Assembly: GCA_020249285.1 (NCBI GenBank)
Contig: JADCFX010000002.1
Location: forward strand, 1-64,000
DNA: 64,000 bases
Origin: Roseomonas sp.
GTDB lineage: Bacteria > Pseudomonadota > Alphaproteobacteria > Acetobacterales > Acetobacteraceae
Reading direction: 5' to 3'
The first letter of the stretch is position 1. Each line of letters starts with the position of its first letter. Shown here in pieces: positions 1 to 9,123 of this stretch. A program made the translations under genes and the position numbers. The notes beneath the pieces were generated by a model that was given only the letters and a program-made list of their open reading frames with translations, had not been told where the DNA came from and ran no database searches.

Positions 1-215
1 AACGCATGCGCATCAAGCGCAGGACCATCCAGCACCGCCGCTTGATGCATCGCCAAAACGCAGCTTAACCTAACCCACTGATGGGCCAGATACTCCGTTA
101 CAAAGCCCGCCAATTAGTCTCAAATCATTTGACGACGGACAATTCGCAAAGCTCCAGTCGGCCACGAAGTTAGGAGATCTCTTGGGGAAGCTTTGAACAT
201 GGAGATGGGGTGGCG
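1..215. other. Left-edge stretch, nothing recognisable
   Basis: No gene is supported here. A short open frame on the minus strand begins with ATG at 48-50 and runs off the left edge, but it lacks a ribosome binding site and is too short to judge. The stretch ends at the left inverted repeat of the IS remnant. Confidence 0.4.
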
Positions 216-800
216 TGTCCGGCGTCAGCGCCTGTCCGGCGTCAAAATTTCTTCCCAGGTTCCATTCCCCAGGCGTCTATTTCACCAACCCATGCTGCAT
301 CGCAGCATAACAAAACCCCTTCAGATCAACGCGTTAAACCTTGTAGGAAAAATCGACCAACCCTCAAGCTTTGGAGAGAAACCCCCGATTCGGAGAGAAA
401 AAGCCCGACCATTCCGCCTTTGCACCATCAAGGTTTCTGGCCAAAAGCCCGCAAATACTCGGGAGTTTCGAAGCCCACCCAGGGCTGAGAGCATGTTTGC
501 GTAAGGGTAGGTGGCGTAGGAAAGGGAACCGTGAAGGCAACCGTCTCTGGGCGCTACTGTCCAATATTTTCAACACTTTCCTCGGAGCCGAGCCCTTCTA
601 GGACGATGCGGTTCTTGTCCTCGGCGGCATGTTGCTTGCGGGTAGCGCGGCAGTTATCGCGCGACAGCTTTCGGCTGGCACACGGGCGGGCAGGGCGGAG
701 GATCTCTGGCTCATCTTCACTCTCCTTGGGGTTACGATGAGCCAGAAATCCTCCGTTATTCAAATCGCCAATTTGGTCCCATAGGCGCTGACGCCGGACA
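216..800 (-). mobile_element. Decayed IS3-family element with both terminal inverted repeats
   Basis: The 18-mer TGTCCGGCGTCAGCGCCT at 216-233 is repeated as a perfect inverted copy at 783-800. A second partial copy of the end (TGTCCGGCGTCA) follows directly at 233-244. Only the 5' part of an orfA-like frame survives inside, on the minus strand. At about 585 bp the element is well under half the usual 1.2-1.5 kb of IS3 elements, so the transposase catalytic part has been deleted and the element cannot move itself. The family call rests on the orfA fragment. The repeats are read directly from the sequence. Confidence 0.65.
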
Positions 801-805
801 GACAT
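554..805 (-). pseudogene. IS3-family transposase orfA, 5' fragment
   Basis: The frame reads from an ATG at 803-805, through the inverted repeat, to a stop at 554. Near its C-terminal end it contains AAEDKNRIVLEGL followed by GSEES. This matches the start of the helix-turn-helix region of IS3-family OrfA proteins (pattern AEDKxRIVLEGLRGEESIAELC). The match stops abruptly after EES, where the rest of the helix-turn-helix and the leucine zipper should follow, so this is a truncated remnant. No DDE catalytic orfB is visible nearby. Confidence 0.55.
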
Positions 806-944
806 GGGCCTATGTCTAGGCCTCCCCACCACGACCCTCACGGTTGCGTCGAGTATGCGGTCGCATTGGAGGCTGATCGAAAGCTAATGCTCAGGTGCGT
901 CCGCTTGACGCATGACTGCTGCGCTTTTGCTTCGCGTAAACACT

Positions 945-1631
945 TTATTTGCCGATGATGCGCGCATTGCCGACAATGGCGCGCATACGGTCATTGCTGG
1001 TCGCACCCGCTTCCACGGCGGCGATGGCGCGGGCTTCGGCGGCACGCACGGCGGCGAGTTTTTCAAGCACCGCTTCCGCCTGATCCTGTGGGATCACCAC
1101 AACGCCATCGGCATCTCCGACAATGATATCACCCGGGCGCACATGCTGCCCGCCCAGCGTGATTGGCGCGCCGACCACCGCCGGGCCATTGGCCGCGGGT
1201 GATGCTGGCATGATCCCGGCGGCGAAAAGCGGCAGGCGGGAGGCGACAATGCCCGCACGGTCGCGCGCCAGGCCATCGGTCACGAAAGCCGCCACACCCT
1301 TGTTCTTCATCATGCCGGCCACCAGGTCTCCGATGACGGCGGTCGCGGTATAGGCATCATTCGCGACCACAATCACATCACCCGCTTCCGCTTCCAAAAG
1401 CGCGCCATAGACGCCAACCACATCAGCAGGATAGGCGAGCGCGGTCAGCGCCGGGCCAACAAAAACTGCATTATCGGGGTCCATTGGTTTGATGCGATAA
1501 TCCAGCGCGCCGCGCCCATCCATGGCATCCACCAGATGCGATGTCTGCGCGCCACGAAAGGCTTCGATAAGCGCGCGGTCAGGGCGGCGATGGCCGCGAT
1601 GAATGGTAAGCAGCGGGGGGTTGTCGAGCAT
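945..1631 (-). CDS. RraA-family protein (HMG/CHA-aldolase-like)
   Basis: 228-residue protein of the RraA / 4-hydroxy-4-methyl-2-oxoglutarate aldolase fold. The family signature is visible: G101-D102 in a glycine-rich turn and D119-G-L-A-R123-D124, the metal- and substrate-binding motif (DGxxRD) of the aldolase members. RraA members that only inhibit RNase E tend to lack full aldolase chemistry, so a divalent-metal aldolase or decarboxylase acting on oxo-acids is the better guess; the substrate is not shown. I chose the ATG at 1629-1631 because AGGAGA lies 5 bases upstream. An ATG 27 bases earlier has no ribosome binding site. It stands alone, downstream of the acetate kinase remnant on the same strand. 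Confidence 0.8.
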   Translation of the reverse strand: MLDNPPLLTIHRGHRRPDRALIEAFRGAQTSHLVDAMDGRGALDYRIKPMDPDNAVFVGPALTALAYPADVVGVYGALLEAEAGDVIVVANDAYTATAVIGDLVAGMMKNKGVAAFVTDGLARDRAGIVASRLPLFAAGIMPASPAANGPAVVGAPITLGGQHVRPGDIIVGDADGVVVIPQDQAEAVLEKLAAVRAAEARAIAAVEAGATSNDRMRAIVGNARIIGK

Positions 1632-1822
1632 GGGGCGTCTCCTGGCGGTTTCGTCCATGCTTGCCTGCCGTTTGCCGCGCGTAAAGTCTCAATGGGAGTG
1701 ATGCGGATCGTGGCCGATCCGCCCTCAGACGCCGGCGCGCGCCGCCGCGCGCTTGGCTTCGCTGCATAAGCAGCGGCGCCCATTCGGGCGCAAGCCCGCC
1801 ATTGGCGGGCGTTAAGGAGCAC

Positions 1823-2055
1823 TTAATCCTGCTGTAGTCGGTACTGATCGTCCAACGCCAAGGCATGCTCCGCAATCATCGCCTCCTCATCCGTGTGGCG
1901 GATCAGCACGCGCACCGGATCACCCGCACGGCTAATCTTTGGGCGATTGGCGGCATTGGCCTCAGGGTTCAAATTAATGCCAAGCAAGCCCAGACCTGCA
2001 GGTTACCATTACCGCAGCCGGGCGACTTGCGCCGGATCATGCCGGCGCCACACCT
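1823..2055 (-). pseudogene. ackA: Acetate kinase (ackA) 3'-end remnant
   Basis: About 75 codons on the minus strand, ending in TAA at 1823-1825, read like the C-terminus of acetate/propionate kinase. LGLLGINLNPEANAAN is followed by an ISR block and then HTDEEAMIAEH, matching the family pattern LGxLGxxLDxxANxxxxxxIS...PTDEExxIA. In the same frame, just upstream of LGLLG, there are two stop codons, and the frame then runs into the end of the DUF3047 gene at 2056. The ATP-binding and catalytic parts are absent. This is therefore a leftover of a deleted ackA. A small hairpin (GCCCGCC-ATT-GGCGGGC, 1794-1810) follows its stop. Confidence 0.7.
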
Positions 2056-2748
2056 TCAACAGGGGGCGAAGCGGATGCTGTCTACGCGCGCATCCAGCCG
2101 CGCTTTGGTATCATCCACATCAGTGCCGATCATGATTTCAAGCACCGACGGCACCGCCGTGCCCTTGAAGGCACTGCGCCAATCGCGGCTGAGGTTCACC
2201 TTTTCGTCGAACCATTGCTGACGCGGGGCATTGGCCGCGCGCAATACATAAACCTTGCCGAGGCCCGCCATATAGGGGCTGGTGAAGGGGCGCGGTTCCT
2301 GCCCTGTGCCGCCCCAAGTGTAGGAAATCATGCTACGCGGCAGGCGATGATCCCCGGCCAGGGCCTGTGCCATGGAGTGCTGCGCCTTTTGGAAGAAATT
2401 TGCTTCTGTCGGCCAGCCATCGAAGCCAACGGTAAGAGCGATGGCGCGATCATCGCCTCCCTTGCGGTCCAAGGGCGTGGGCGGCGGCCCCTGATCCACC
2501 CGCCAGCGCCAATAGAGGCAGGCATCGGCCGTGGTGACAGAACGCCAGACGAAGCTTGCTTGCCCTATACCGGTAATGCGAAGCCCCCCGTCAGGTAGGG
2601 CTTCAAATGTCGCAGGTTTAAGGCCAGACCAGCCGCCCTTCTGCCAGCCGGCGGCGCGCAAAGGGTCAGGCGTGGGCAGCCGCTCAGCCGGGGCGCCCAG
2701 CAAGGGCGCCAAAAGCAGGACTAACAGGGCACGGGCAAACGGCGGCAT
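2056..2748 (-). CDS. DUF3047 exported protein
   Basis: 230 residues with an N-terminal secretion signal (hydrophobic ALLVLLLAPLLGAPA) and a DUF3047-type body. Family landmarks are the YWRWRVD segment, the KGGDDRAIAL block, SYTWGG in the middle and the C-terminal IMIGTDVDDT stretch. The fold is thought to be a periplasmic beta-sandwich, and no activity is established. The start ATG begins the signal peptide directly. It ends exactly where the acetate kinase remnant starts, so the deletion that removed most of ackA lies at its 3' border, but the DUF3047 C-terminus looks complete. Confidence 0.75.
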   Translation of the reverse strand: MPPFARALLVLLLAPLLGAPAERLPTPDPLRAAGWQKGGWSGLKPATFEALPDGGLRITGIGQASFVWRSVTTADACLYWRWRVDQGPPPTPLDRKGGDDRAIALTVGFDGWPTEANFFQKAQHSMAQALAGDHRLPRSMISYTWGGTGQEPRPFTSPYMAGLGKVYVLRAANAPRQQWFDEKVNLSRDWRSAFKGTAVPSVLEIMIGTDVDDTKARLDARVDSIRFAPC

Positions 2749-2802
2749 GGGCTGAGATATGGGGCGGCCAAGGCCGATGGTAAATGCCGCGCTTTTGGAG
2801 CC

Positions 2803-4164
2803 TTAGGCTAGCAGCACAGCCCGCGCCCGCGCCACCACGCGATCCGTGAAGGCGCCCGCGCTGCCAAGGTAACTCGCCGGATCGGTCATGGCTTCGACCG
2901 CCGCCGTATCCAACCGCGCCGCAATGGCCGGGATGCGTGACAAAGCGGCAGCAAGTGTGATGCCCTCAGCCCGCACCGCATCGCAGGCGTCGTTGACCTT
3001 ATGATGCGCCTCTCCGCGGCCCAGAATGGGTGCGAGCCGCATCATCACTGCCTCACCCATAATCATGCCATGCGTCGCTTCCAGATTGGCCTGCATGCGC
3101 GCCGCATCCACTTGCAGCCCCTCGGCCAAAAAACGCGCCTGCGCCACCGCGCCATGGGTCAGCAGAAAGGCTTGCGGCAGGGCAAGGGCTTCCGCCTGCC
3201 AGGGCCCGGTGCCGCGTTCCAGATCATGCGCCATGGCCGAGAGCATTTGTGGCACCAGCGCATGAACGCCGCGCGCCTGCGCCAGGATATACTCGCAGGC
3301 GATCGGGTTGCGCTTTTGCGGCATGGTGGAAGACCCGCCGCGTTTTGGCACATGCGGTTCCGCCACTTCGGCCAATTCCGTTTGCATCAGCAGCATCACA
3401 TCCGTGCCGATTTTGGAAAGGCTACCGCACAGCACGCCAAGCCAGCAGGCCACTTCCGCAACCCCATCGCGCGCCACATGCCAGGGGATATCGGCTTCGA
3501 TCAGGTCAAGCTCGCGGGCCAATTCACGCGCCACCGGCAAGCCCTGATCCCCCAGTGACGCCAGCGTCCCGGATGCGCCGCCAAAACCAAGGCGCAGCAC
3601 GCGCGGGCGAAGCTGTTCCAACCGCTCCAAAGCAGTAATCAGCGGATTGACCCAGACCGCGACCTTATAGCCAAAGGTGACGGGCAACGCGTGTTGCAGA
3701 TGCGTCCGCCCCGCCATGACCGTGGCGCGATGCTGCGCTGCCATTGCCGCGAAGCCCGCAATGGTTGCGCGCAAATCAGTTTCAATCAGCGCCAAGCCAT
3801 CGCGGATTTGCAGCACCAGGGCGCTATCCATGATGTCTTGCGTGGTGGCGCCCCAATGGGTCCAGCGCCCGGCATCTTCCCCGGCCAGTTTGGAGAGTTG
3901 ATTGACCAGCCCCACCACCGGATAGCCGGTATTGCGGGTGGCGGCGGCCAAGGCGGCGCGGTCCAGTGCTTCGGCGCACGCCACACGGGTGATGGTGGCG
4001 GCGGCCTCGGCCGGGATGATCCCAAGCGCTGCCTGCGCGTGCGCCAAAGCCGCTTCCACATCAAGCATCTTTTGCAGATAGGCGTCTTCGCCAAAGGCGA
4101 CGCGCATGGCATCCGTGCCATAAAGCGCGCCCAGCACGGCGCTGTCAGCGGGGTTTACGGGCAT
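2803..4164 (-). CDS. 3-carboxy-cis,cis-muconate cycloisomerase / fumarase-superfamily lyase
   Basis: 453-residue member of the fumarase/aspartase/argininosuccinate lyase superfamily. Three conserved regions are visible: THWGATTQD (about 102-110), GRTHLQHA (about 152-159) and the superfamily signature GSSTMPQKRNP (277-287), which carries the catalytic serine loop. The length and the THWGATTQD form fit PcaB-like cycloisomerases (protocatechuate branch of the beta-ketoadipate pathway) better than PurB, but no other pca gene is present, so the substrate is uncertain. The start is the ATG at 4162-4164, preceded by GGAGG; a longer reading adds nine residues. The DUF4167 gene lies 40 bases upstream on the same strand. 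Confidence 0.75.
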   Translation of the reverse strand: MPVNPADSAVLGALYGTDAMRVAFGEDAYLQKMLDVEAALAHAQAALGIIPAEAAATITRVACAEALDRAALAAATRNTGYPVVGLVNQLSKLAGEDAGRWTHWGATTQDIMDSALVLQIRDGLALIETDLRATIAGFAAMAAQHRATVMAGRTHLQHALPVTFGYKVAVWVNPLITALERLEQLRPRVLRLGFGGASGTLASLGDQGLPVARELARELDLIEADIPWHVARDGVAEVACWLGVLCGSLSKIGTDVMLLMQTELAEVAEPHVPKRGGSSTMPQKRNPIACEYILAQARGVHALVPQMLSAMAHDLERGTGPWQAEALALPQAFLLTHGAVAQARFLAEGLQVDAARMQANLEATHGMIMGEAVMMRLAPILGRGEAHHKVNDACDAVRAEGITLAAALSRIPAIAARLDTAAVEAMTDPASYLGSAGAFTDRVVARARAVLLA

Positions 4165-4204
4165 GGTTTCCTCCGCATGACGCAGTACCACCAGCGGCGT
4201 TGGT

Positions 4205-4705
4205 TCAGGCGGCTTCGGGCGCTGGTGCGGGCTTGGCGGGCTTCACGACTTCAGCGCCGCTCTCATTCAAATCCGGCGTGATGGTTTGCGCTTCGCCGCG
4301 ATATTCCGGCTGATCGCCACCTTCCGCGCCATCAGGGCCTTCCTGCCCTTCCTGGGGCTGCCCATCCTGCGGCTGATAACGGCGCTGCTGATATTGCTGA
4401 TGCTGCATCGCCGCCTGGTTCATGGCGTTCAGGATGCGGAAGTAATGCTCCGCATGCTGGAAATAGCCTTCCGCCATCACGCGATCCCCGCTGCTGGTCG
4501 CATCGCGCCCAAGCTGGAGGTATTTTTCGAAAAGCTGTTGCGCCGTGCCGCGCAGCCGCAAATCCGGCCCGTTCGAGTCAAAAACATGGTTGCGGTTGAG
4601 CGGCTGGCTGCCGTTCGAACCGCCGCCACCCCCGCCGCTCTGGCGGAACTGGCCGCCCCCACCATGACGGTGACCGCCCCGGCCGCGCATGCGCTTCATG
4701 TTCAT
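4205..4705 (-). CDS. DUF4167 domain protein
   Basis: 166 residues. An arginine/glycine-rich N-terminus (MRGRGGHRHGGGG) leads into the conserved DUF4167 core with RNHVFDSNGPDLRLRGTA, then a helical segment (FEKYLQLGRDA...YFQHAEHYFRI) and a disordered Gln/Glu/Pro-rich tail. This small alphaproteobacterial protein is nearly always found next to prmC, as here. Its basic glycine-rich head suggests contact with RNA or ribosomes, but that is inference. The start could be either of two ATGs six bases apart, and neither has a strong ribosome binding site. A 215-base gap separates it from prmC, so it may have its own promoter. Confidence 0.8.
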   Translation of the reverse strand: MNMKRMRGRGGHRHGGGGQFRQSGGGGGGSNGSQPLNRNHVFDSNGPDLRLRGTAQQLFEKYLQLGRDATSSGDRVMAEGYFQHAEHYFRILNAMNQAAMQHQQYQQRRYQPQDGQPQEGQEGPDGAEGGDQPEYRGEAQTITPDLNESGAEVVKPAKPAPAPEAA

Positions 4706-4920
4706 CTGTATCGTGTTTCGCTATTCCGCCTTCGGCATTTTCGGGGCGCAGCGGGCAAAGGCCCTGGGTTACGTCTCGATTTCCGAATCTGTTGCATCCA
4801 AACGGCGCCGAAAAACCCGGAACAAACAACCGAACTTCGGGATCAAGGAGGGGAATCGAACTTCCTTCCCTCACCGCAAAACCCTTCTAGCCGTTATGTC
4901 CCGCCACGCCAAGGGCAAAA

Positions 4921-5796
4921 TCACGCAGCCCGCAGCACCAAAGCGCGCGGCACGCCGCCCAGATCGGCCCGGCAGGCTTCGGGCGTAAGGCCAGCAGCCT
5001 TGGCCAGTGCCTCCACCGCCGCCTGCTGGCCAGCACCCAATTCCAGCACCGCCACACCCCGAGGCGCCAAAAGCCGCGGCAGATCGGCGATGATGCGCCG
5101 ATAGGCCGAAAGCCCATCCGCCCCGCCATCCAAAGCCAAGGCCGGTTCATGGCGCGCCACTTCCGGCATCAGCGTTGGGATAGCCGCGCTTTCGATATAG
5201 GGCGGGTTGCAGAGGATCAGATCAAACCGCCCGGCCAGCGCCGCCGCCCAATCGCCAGCCAGGAAGCGCGCCCGATCCGCCAAGCCAAGCCGTTCTGCGT
5301 TGCGCGCGGCAAGCGCGGCGGCTTCGGGCTTCAGATCAACGCCAACCCCGCTTGCGGCGGGCAATTCAGTCAGCACCGCGAGCAACACGGCTCCGGTCCC
5401 GGTGCCGAGATCAAGCAGGCTGAGCGACACCCCTTTATCTGCGCAGGCTTCCAGCGCGGCTTCCACCAAGCTTTCCGAATCCGCACGCGGAATGAGCGTG
5501 GCGGGGGAGACTTCCAGATCAAGCGTCCAGAACCCTACGCGCCCGGTCAGATAGGCAAAGGGCTCATGCGCGATACGGCGCGCAAGCAGCGCGGCAAAAT
5601 GCGCGGCTTGATCCAGCGGCACGGCCGCGCGGGGATCGCGCAGCAGCGCTTCCTCGGACGTATTCAGCACATGCGCAAGCAAGCGGCGCGCCTCCAGGCG
5701 CGGGGCTTCAATCGCCGCCCCGCGCAGCCTTTGACCAGCCTGACAGAGAAAAAAGCCAATCGTGCCAGCCGGATCGGCGCAGCGCGATTCAATCAC
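4921..5796 (-). CDS. prmC: Peptide chain release factor N5-glutamine methyltransferase
   Basis: 291 residues. PrmC methylates the glutamine of the GGQ motif of release factors RF1 and RF2 using S-adenosylmethionine. The N-terminal helical substrate-recognition domain is followed by the Rossmann methyltransferase domain. Visible are IPRADSE (102-108), the SAM loop [13 protein letters not shown] (about 128-140) and the catalytic NPPY (197-200) that binds the target glutamine side chain. The start codon overlaps the stop of its substrate gene prfA by four bases (ATGA), so the two are translationally coupled. The length is normal. Confidence 0.95.
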   Translation of the reverse strand: MIESRCADPAGTIGFFLCQAGQRLRGAAIEAPRLEARRLLAHVLNTSEEALLRDPRAAVPLDQAAHFAALLARRIAHEPFAYLTGRVGFWTLDLEVSPATLIPRADSESLVEAALEACADKGVSLSLLDLGTGTGAVLLAVLTELPAASGVGVDLKPEAAALAARNAERLGLADRARFLAGDWAAALAGRFDLILCNPPYIESAAIPTLMPEVARHEPALALDGGADGLSAYRRIIADLPRLLAPRGVAVLELGAGQQAAVEALAKAAGLTPEACRADLGGVPRALVLRAA

Positions 5797-6848
5797 GCGG
5801 CTTCTGCCGCCAGCCGCGCCGCCTGATCTTCGGCGATCAGCGCATCGAAGATGTCATCGAATTCGCCCAGCATCACGCGGTCAATCTTATGCAGCGTAAG
5901 CCCAATGCGGTGATCCGTCACGCGGCCTTGCGGGAAATTATAGGTGCGGATGCGTTCAGACCGATCACCGGTGCCGACCTGGCTGCGCCGATCCGCCGCA
6001 CGCGCTTGATCGGCCGCATTGCGTTGCTGTTCATAAAGCCTGGCGCGCAATATCTTCATCGCCTTGGCGCGGTTCTTGTGTTGGCTTTTTTCTTCCTGCA
6101 TCGCGACAACAATGCCGCTTGGCATATGGGTGATGCGCACCGCGCTATCCGTTTTGTTCACATGCTGCCCGCCCGCGCCTGAGGCACGATAGGTATCAAT
6201 GCGCAGATCCTTGTCTTCGATCTGCACATCCACTTCCTCGGCTTCCGGCAATACGGCGACGGTCACGGTGGAGGTATGGATGCGCCCCTGGGTTTCGGTT
6301 GCCGGCACGCGCTGGACGCGATGCACACCGCTTTCATATTTCAACCGGGCAAAAACGCCGCGCCCGGCTATTTCCGCCGTGGCACCCTTAATGCCGCCCA
6401 ATTCGTTTTCGTCATATTCCAGCACTTCAAAACGCCAGCCGCGCCCTTCGGCATAGCGCTGATAGCCGCGAAATAATTCCGCCGCGAATAATCCGGCCTC
6501 ATCCCCACCCGCCGCCGGGCGGATTTCCAGAATACCGCTGCGTTCATCCGCCGCATCGCGCGGCAGCAGCATGATGCGGATTTCATGTTCAAGCGCCGGG
6601 ACGCGTTCCTTTTGCGCCAGCCATTCGGCTTCCGCCAATTCGCGCATTTCGGGATCAGCCAGCATGGCTGCTGCCTCATCCCGCGCGCGTTCAGATGCGC
6701 GGTAGTCAGCGTATTTTTCGACCAGCGGCTCAAGCTCCGCCAATTCCTTTGACAAAGCGCCAATATCCGCCCCCGGCGCGGTGGAGAGCATATGGCGCAG
6801 CTCCTCCGCACGCGACAGAAGCCGATCAAGTCTGGCGGGTAGGCTCAT
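5793..6848 (-). CDS. prfA: Peptide chain release factor 1
   Basis: 351 residues. RF1 reads UAA and UAG stop codons and triggers peptide release at the ribosomal peptidyl-transferase centre. The GGQ motif is at 226-228 inside [16 protein letters not shown], and the stop-codon-reading tripeptide is PAT at 182-184, the RF1 type (RF2 has SPF). The start overlaps the hisS stop by four bases and its own stop overlaps prmC, giving one coupled translation operon. RF1 is the factor that would act at the in-frame TAA inside oppB (26482-26484). Confidence 0.96.
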   Translation of the reverse strand: MSLPARLDRLLSRAEELRHMLSTAPGADIGALSKELAELEPLVEKYADYRASERARDEAAAMLADPEMRELAEAEWLAQKERVPALEHEIRIMLLPRDAADERSGILEIRPAAGGDEAGLFAAELFRGYQRYAEGRGWRFEVLEYDENELGGIKGATAEIAGRGVFARLKYESGVHRVQRVPATETQGRIHTSTVTVAVLPEAEEVDVQIEDKDLRIDTYRASGAGGQHVNKTDSAVRITHMPSGIVVAMQEEKSQHKNRAKAMKILRARLYEQQRNAADQARAADRRSQVGTGDRSERIRTYNFPQGRVTDHRIGLTLHKIDRVMLGEFDDIFDALIAEDQAARLAAEAA

Positions 6849-8086
6849 CGCAAACGGGCCGGAATATCCGCGAAGGCCACGCTTTCCTGCGTGCCGGCAT
6901 CAAGATCCCGCAATTGCGCGACACCAGCGGCGATTTCCGCCTCACCCAAAATCACGGCGGCGCGGGCATTGATGCGATTGGCGCGTTCCATCCGGCGCTT
7001 GAGATTGCCGCGATAGGCGATCTCGGCGGCGATGCCGGCGCGATGCAAAGCGCGCAGCATATCCAACGCGGGGCCTTCCGCCTCATCGCCAACCGGGATA
7101 ACCGCAACCGGGCGCGGCGCCGCCGGGCTTTCAGTCAACAACATGGCAAGCCGTTCAATGCCTGCCGCCCAGCCGACGGAAGGCGTGGGTGGGCCACCCA
7201 TTTCCTCGACCAGCCCGTTATAGCGCCCGCCTGCCATCACGGTGCCTTGCGCGCCGAGCCTGTCGGTCACAAATTCAAATGCTGTATGGCTGTAGTAATC
7301 GAGGCCCCGGACAATACGTGGGTTTTCGCGGAAGGGCACGCCAAAGCGCGCGAGGTGCTTCTTCACAGTGGCGTAGAATGCGGCGGCTTCGGGCGTCAGG
7401 TGATCACCAATCACCGGCGCACCGGCGACAATGGCGCGGTCTGTTTCATCCTTGGAATCCAGGATGCGCAAAGGGTTTTTTTCCAGCCGTACGCGGCTAT
7501 CATGGCTCAGCGCATCGCGATGGGCGCTGAAATACGCCACCAGCGCGGCGCGATAGGCATCGCGCGACGCAGCATCACCGAGCGTATTGATTTCCAGCAC
7601 CGTGCCTTCGGCGATGCCGAGTTCCTGCTGAATATGCCAGCCGCAGGCGATGACTTCCGCATCGGCCAAGGGTTCGGCAGCGCCCAGGATTTCAATGCCG
7701 ATTTGGTGGAATTGCCGATAGCGGCCCTTTTGCGGACGTTCATAGCGAAACATCGGCCCGGCATAGAAAACCTTGCGCGGGAGATTGGATTGCGTGAGGC
7801 CGTTGGAAACCAGCGCACGGCAAACACCGGCGGTCATTTCCGGGCGCAGCGTCAGGCTTTCCCCGCCGCGATCGGTGAAGCTGTACATTTCCTTGGAAAC
7901 CACATCGGAAGTGTCACCAAGGCCACGGGCGAAAACGCGCGTATCTTCAAAGATAGGGGTCGCCCATTCTTCAAAGCCGTAAAGGGCGGAAATCCGGCGC
8001 GCGGCTTCAGCCACCGCATGGTGGCGGCGGAATTCCTCACCGATCAGGTCACGGGTGCCACGGGCGGGCTGCAATTGGCTGGACAT
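6845..8086 (-). CDS. hisS: Histidine-tRNA ligase
   Basis: 413 residues, class II aminoacyl-tRNA synthetase charging tRNA-His. The N-terminal GTRDLIGEE, motif 2 region with [12 protein letters not shown] and [17 protein letters not shown], and the histidine-binding [11 protein letters not shown] segment are visible, with a motif 3-like GGRYNGL followed by GWAAGIERL. The C-terminal anticodon-binding domain ([19 protein letters not shown]) is complete. In many alphaproteobacteria this gene directly follows rodZ and ispG. Here those two genes lie 2.3 kb upstream, beyond an inserted cassette, so hisS probably needs its own promoter in 8087-8138 or reads from within the cassette. Confidence 0.96.
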   Translation of the reverse strand: MSSQLQPARGTRDLIGEEFRRHHAVAEAARRISALYGFEEWATPIFEDTRVFARGLGDTSDVVSKEMYSFTDRGGESLTLRPEMTAGVCRALVSNGLTQSNLPRKVFYAGPMFRYERPQKGRYRQFHQIGIEILGAAEPLADAEVIACGWHIQQELGIAEGTVLEINTLGDAASRDAYRAALVAYFSAHRDALSHDSRVRLEKNPLRILDSKDETDRAIVAGAPVIGDHLTPEAAAFYATVKKHLARFGVPFRENPRIVRGLDYYSHTAFEFVTDRLGAQGTVMAGGRYNGLVEEMGGPPTPSVGWAAGIERLAMLLTESPAAPRPVAVIPVGDEAEGPALDMLRALHRAGIAAEIAYRGNLKRRMERANRINARAAVILGEAEIAAGVAQLRDLDAGTQESVAFADIPARLR

Positions 8087-8138
8087 GCCGGGTCGGTATC
8101 CTGTCTGAAGCTGAACGGCAAGTTGGGGCGGGCAGGCG

Positions 8139-8360
8139 CTATCCGGCGGGACGAGCGGCGCAAAGCGGGGGACGACCTATCGCGAGATCGCGATGGCATT
8201 TTATGGCGTAGATCAGGTTGCCGCCAAGCATTGTAAGACCTCCGCGCTGCGCGATTCTGTCATCGGCTTGGTCGAAGGTGAGCCCGCAATGATCGCCGGA
8301 GGCTATCTGAAGCTGCTCCGCCAAGGCCGGCGGCGACAGCAGATAAGCGAAGCAGCACAT
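8139..8360 (-). CDS. Small possible exported protein, uncertain
   Basis: A 73-residue frame opens with ATG nine bases after the stop of the ABM-domain gene on the same strand. Its start looks like a short secretion signal ([14 protein letters not shown] followed by EQLQIASGD). I do not recognise a family. A competing reading in another frame starts at an ATG at 8379-8381 and opens with [18 protein letters not shown], which looks like a twin-arginine-type signal but stops after about 39 residues. One of the two may be the remains of a frameshifted exported protein. Ribosome binding sites are weak for both, so confidence is low. Confidence 0.3.
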   Translation of the reverse strand: MCCFAYLLSPPALAEQLQIASGDHCGLTFDQADDRIAQRGGLTMLGGNLIYAIKCHRDLAIGRPPLCAARPAG

Positions 8361-8368
8361 TGCGACGA

Positions 8369-8719
8369 TTAAACGCCATGGATCGCTCGGCTGTCCGCCG
8401 GCGCTTCATCTCGATCCGACATTCCATAGTCGCGCACCACCGAAGCGATTCTTAGACGATAATCGCTGAAAACGCCGCCCCGTCCCTTCGCCTGCGTAGC
8501 CCTGTGGCCCGGTCTGTTCCGCCACGCGGAAACGGCCTCGTCGTCCCGGAAAAACGAGAGCGAGAGCAGCTTCCCCGGCTCGAAGATGCTCTCGAACCGC
8601 TCCACGGAGATGAACCCGTCGATCCTTTCGAGATCCGCCTTCAGTTTGGCCGCGAGATCCAGATAGGCCTCCCGCCCGCCATTTTCGGCGGGCCAGACTT
8701 CGAAGATCACCGCGATCAC
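8369..8719 (-). CDS. Antibiotic biosynthesis monooxygenase (ABM) domain protein
   Basis: 116 residues with the dimeric alpha/beta-barrel ABM fold: an N-terminal strand MIAVIFEVWP, then helix YLDLAAKLKADLERIDGFISVERFES and the strand pair LLSLSFFRDDEAVSAWR. Such proteins are small cofactor-free oxygenases or stress-linked enzymes of unknown substrate. Its start overlaps the stop of the NIPSNAP gene by four bases, so the two are co-translated and are likely partners. The pair faces an ArsR-type regulator across a palindromic site. Codon choice is more C-rich than in the adjoining housekeeping genes, in keeping with the whole cassette being an insertion. Confidence 0.75.
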   Translation of the reverse strand: MIAVIFEVWPAENGGREAYLDLAAKLKADLERIDGFISVERFESIFEPGKLLSLSFFRDDEAVSAWRNRPGHRATQAKGRGGVFSDYRLRIASVVRDYGMSDRDEAPADSRAIHGV

Positions 8720-9045
8720 GGTCGCACCAGAGCCGCATGGGGCGTCGACGCCAGCTTGAGAAATATGCGATCTTCCTTCCGGATAAACTGCTCGCGCTTG
8801 GCGAACTCGTAATTCGATCGCCCCGCCGGATCAGCCGCCAAGCGCTGTCGATAGGCCTCGTAGTCGGCCAGGCTGGTGATGTTATAGACCCCGTAGGCAA
8901 CGGTCGCCGAGCCCTCATGGGGCGCGAAATAACCGATCAGATCGGCGCCGCACCTCGGGATCGCGTCGCCCCAATTCTTTGCATAGGCCTCGAAGGCGTC
9001 GCGCTTGAAAGGGTCGATCTCATATCGAATGAAGCAGGTGATCAT
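8716..9045 (-). CDS. NIPSNAP family protein
   Basis: 109 residues with the NIPSNAP ferredoxin-like barrel: MITCFIRYEIDP at the start, YAKNWGDAIPRCGADLIGYF in the middle, and the Y-x-A-Y-R-Q-R block near the C-terminus. NIPSNAP proteins share the dimeric alpha/beta-barrel fold with ABM proteins, and their chemistry is unknown. I start at the ATG at 9043-9045 because GGAG lies upstream at good spacing; an ATG four codons earlier has none. It is the first gene of the two-gene unit read away from the ArsR gene. Confidence 0.75.
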   Translation of the reverse strand: MITCFIRYEIDPFKRDAFEAYAKNWGDAIPRCGADLIGYFAPHEGSATVAYGVYNITSLADYEAYRQRLAADPAGRSNYEFAKREQFIRKEDRIFLKLASTPHAALVRP

Positions 9046-9099
9046 ATCAGTCTCCATATTTTCGTTGACTAACGCACCATAGGGCCTTTTATCGCGCGG

Positions 9100-9123
9100 A
9101 TGGTTCGGTTATCATCGAACTAT
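9100..9123. promoter_or_regulatory. Imperfect palindrome, candidate ArsR-type operator
   Basis: ATGGTTCG-N8-CGAACTAT: seven of eight arm positions pair. It lies in the 76-base divergent region between the NIPSNAP gene and the ArsR-type gene and its right arm overlaps the ATG (9122) of the regulator. That placement suits autorepression and control of the NIPSNAP-ABM pair. The palindrome is seen directly; binding is inferred. Confidence 0.5.

Noticed and set aside
364..576. Possible second transposase fragment inside the IS remnant
   Set aside because: I could not match the frame to OrfB; no DDE region and no helix-turn-helix.
4836..4905. A stretch that on the minus strand resembles a tRNA T arm (GTTCGATTCC) between prmC and DUF4167
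   Set aside because: The expected T-stem does not pair, and no acceptor or anticodon stem could be built around it.
6695..8236. 513-codon open frame on the plus strand
   Set aside because: It is antisense to prfA and hisS; GC-rich codons leave the opposite frame open. No family similarity or ribosome binding site.
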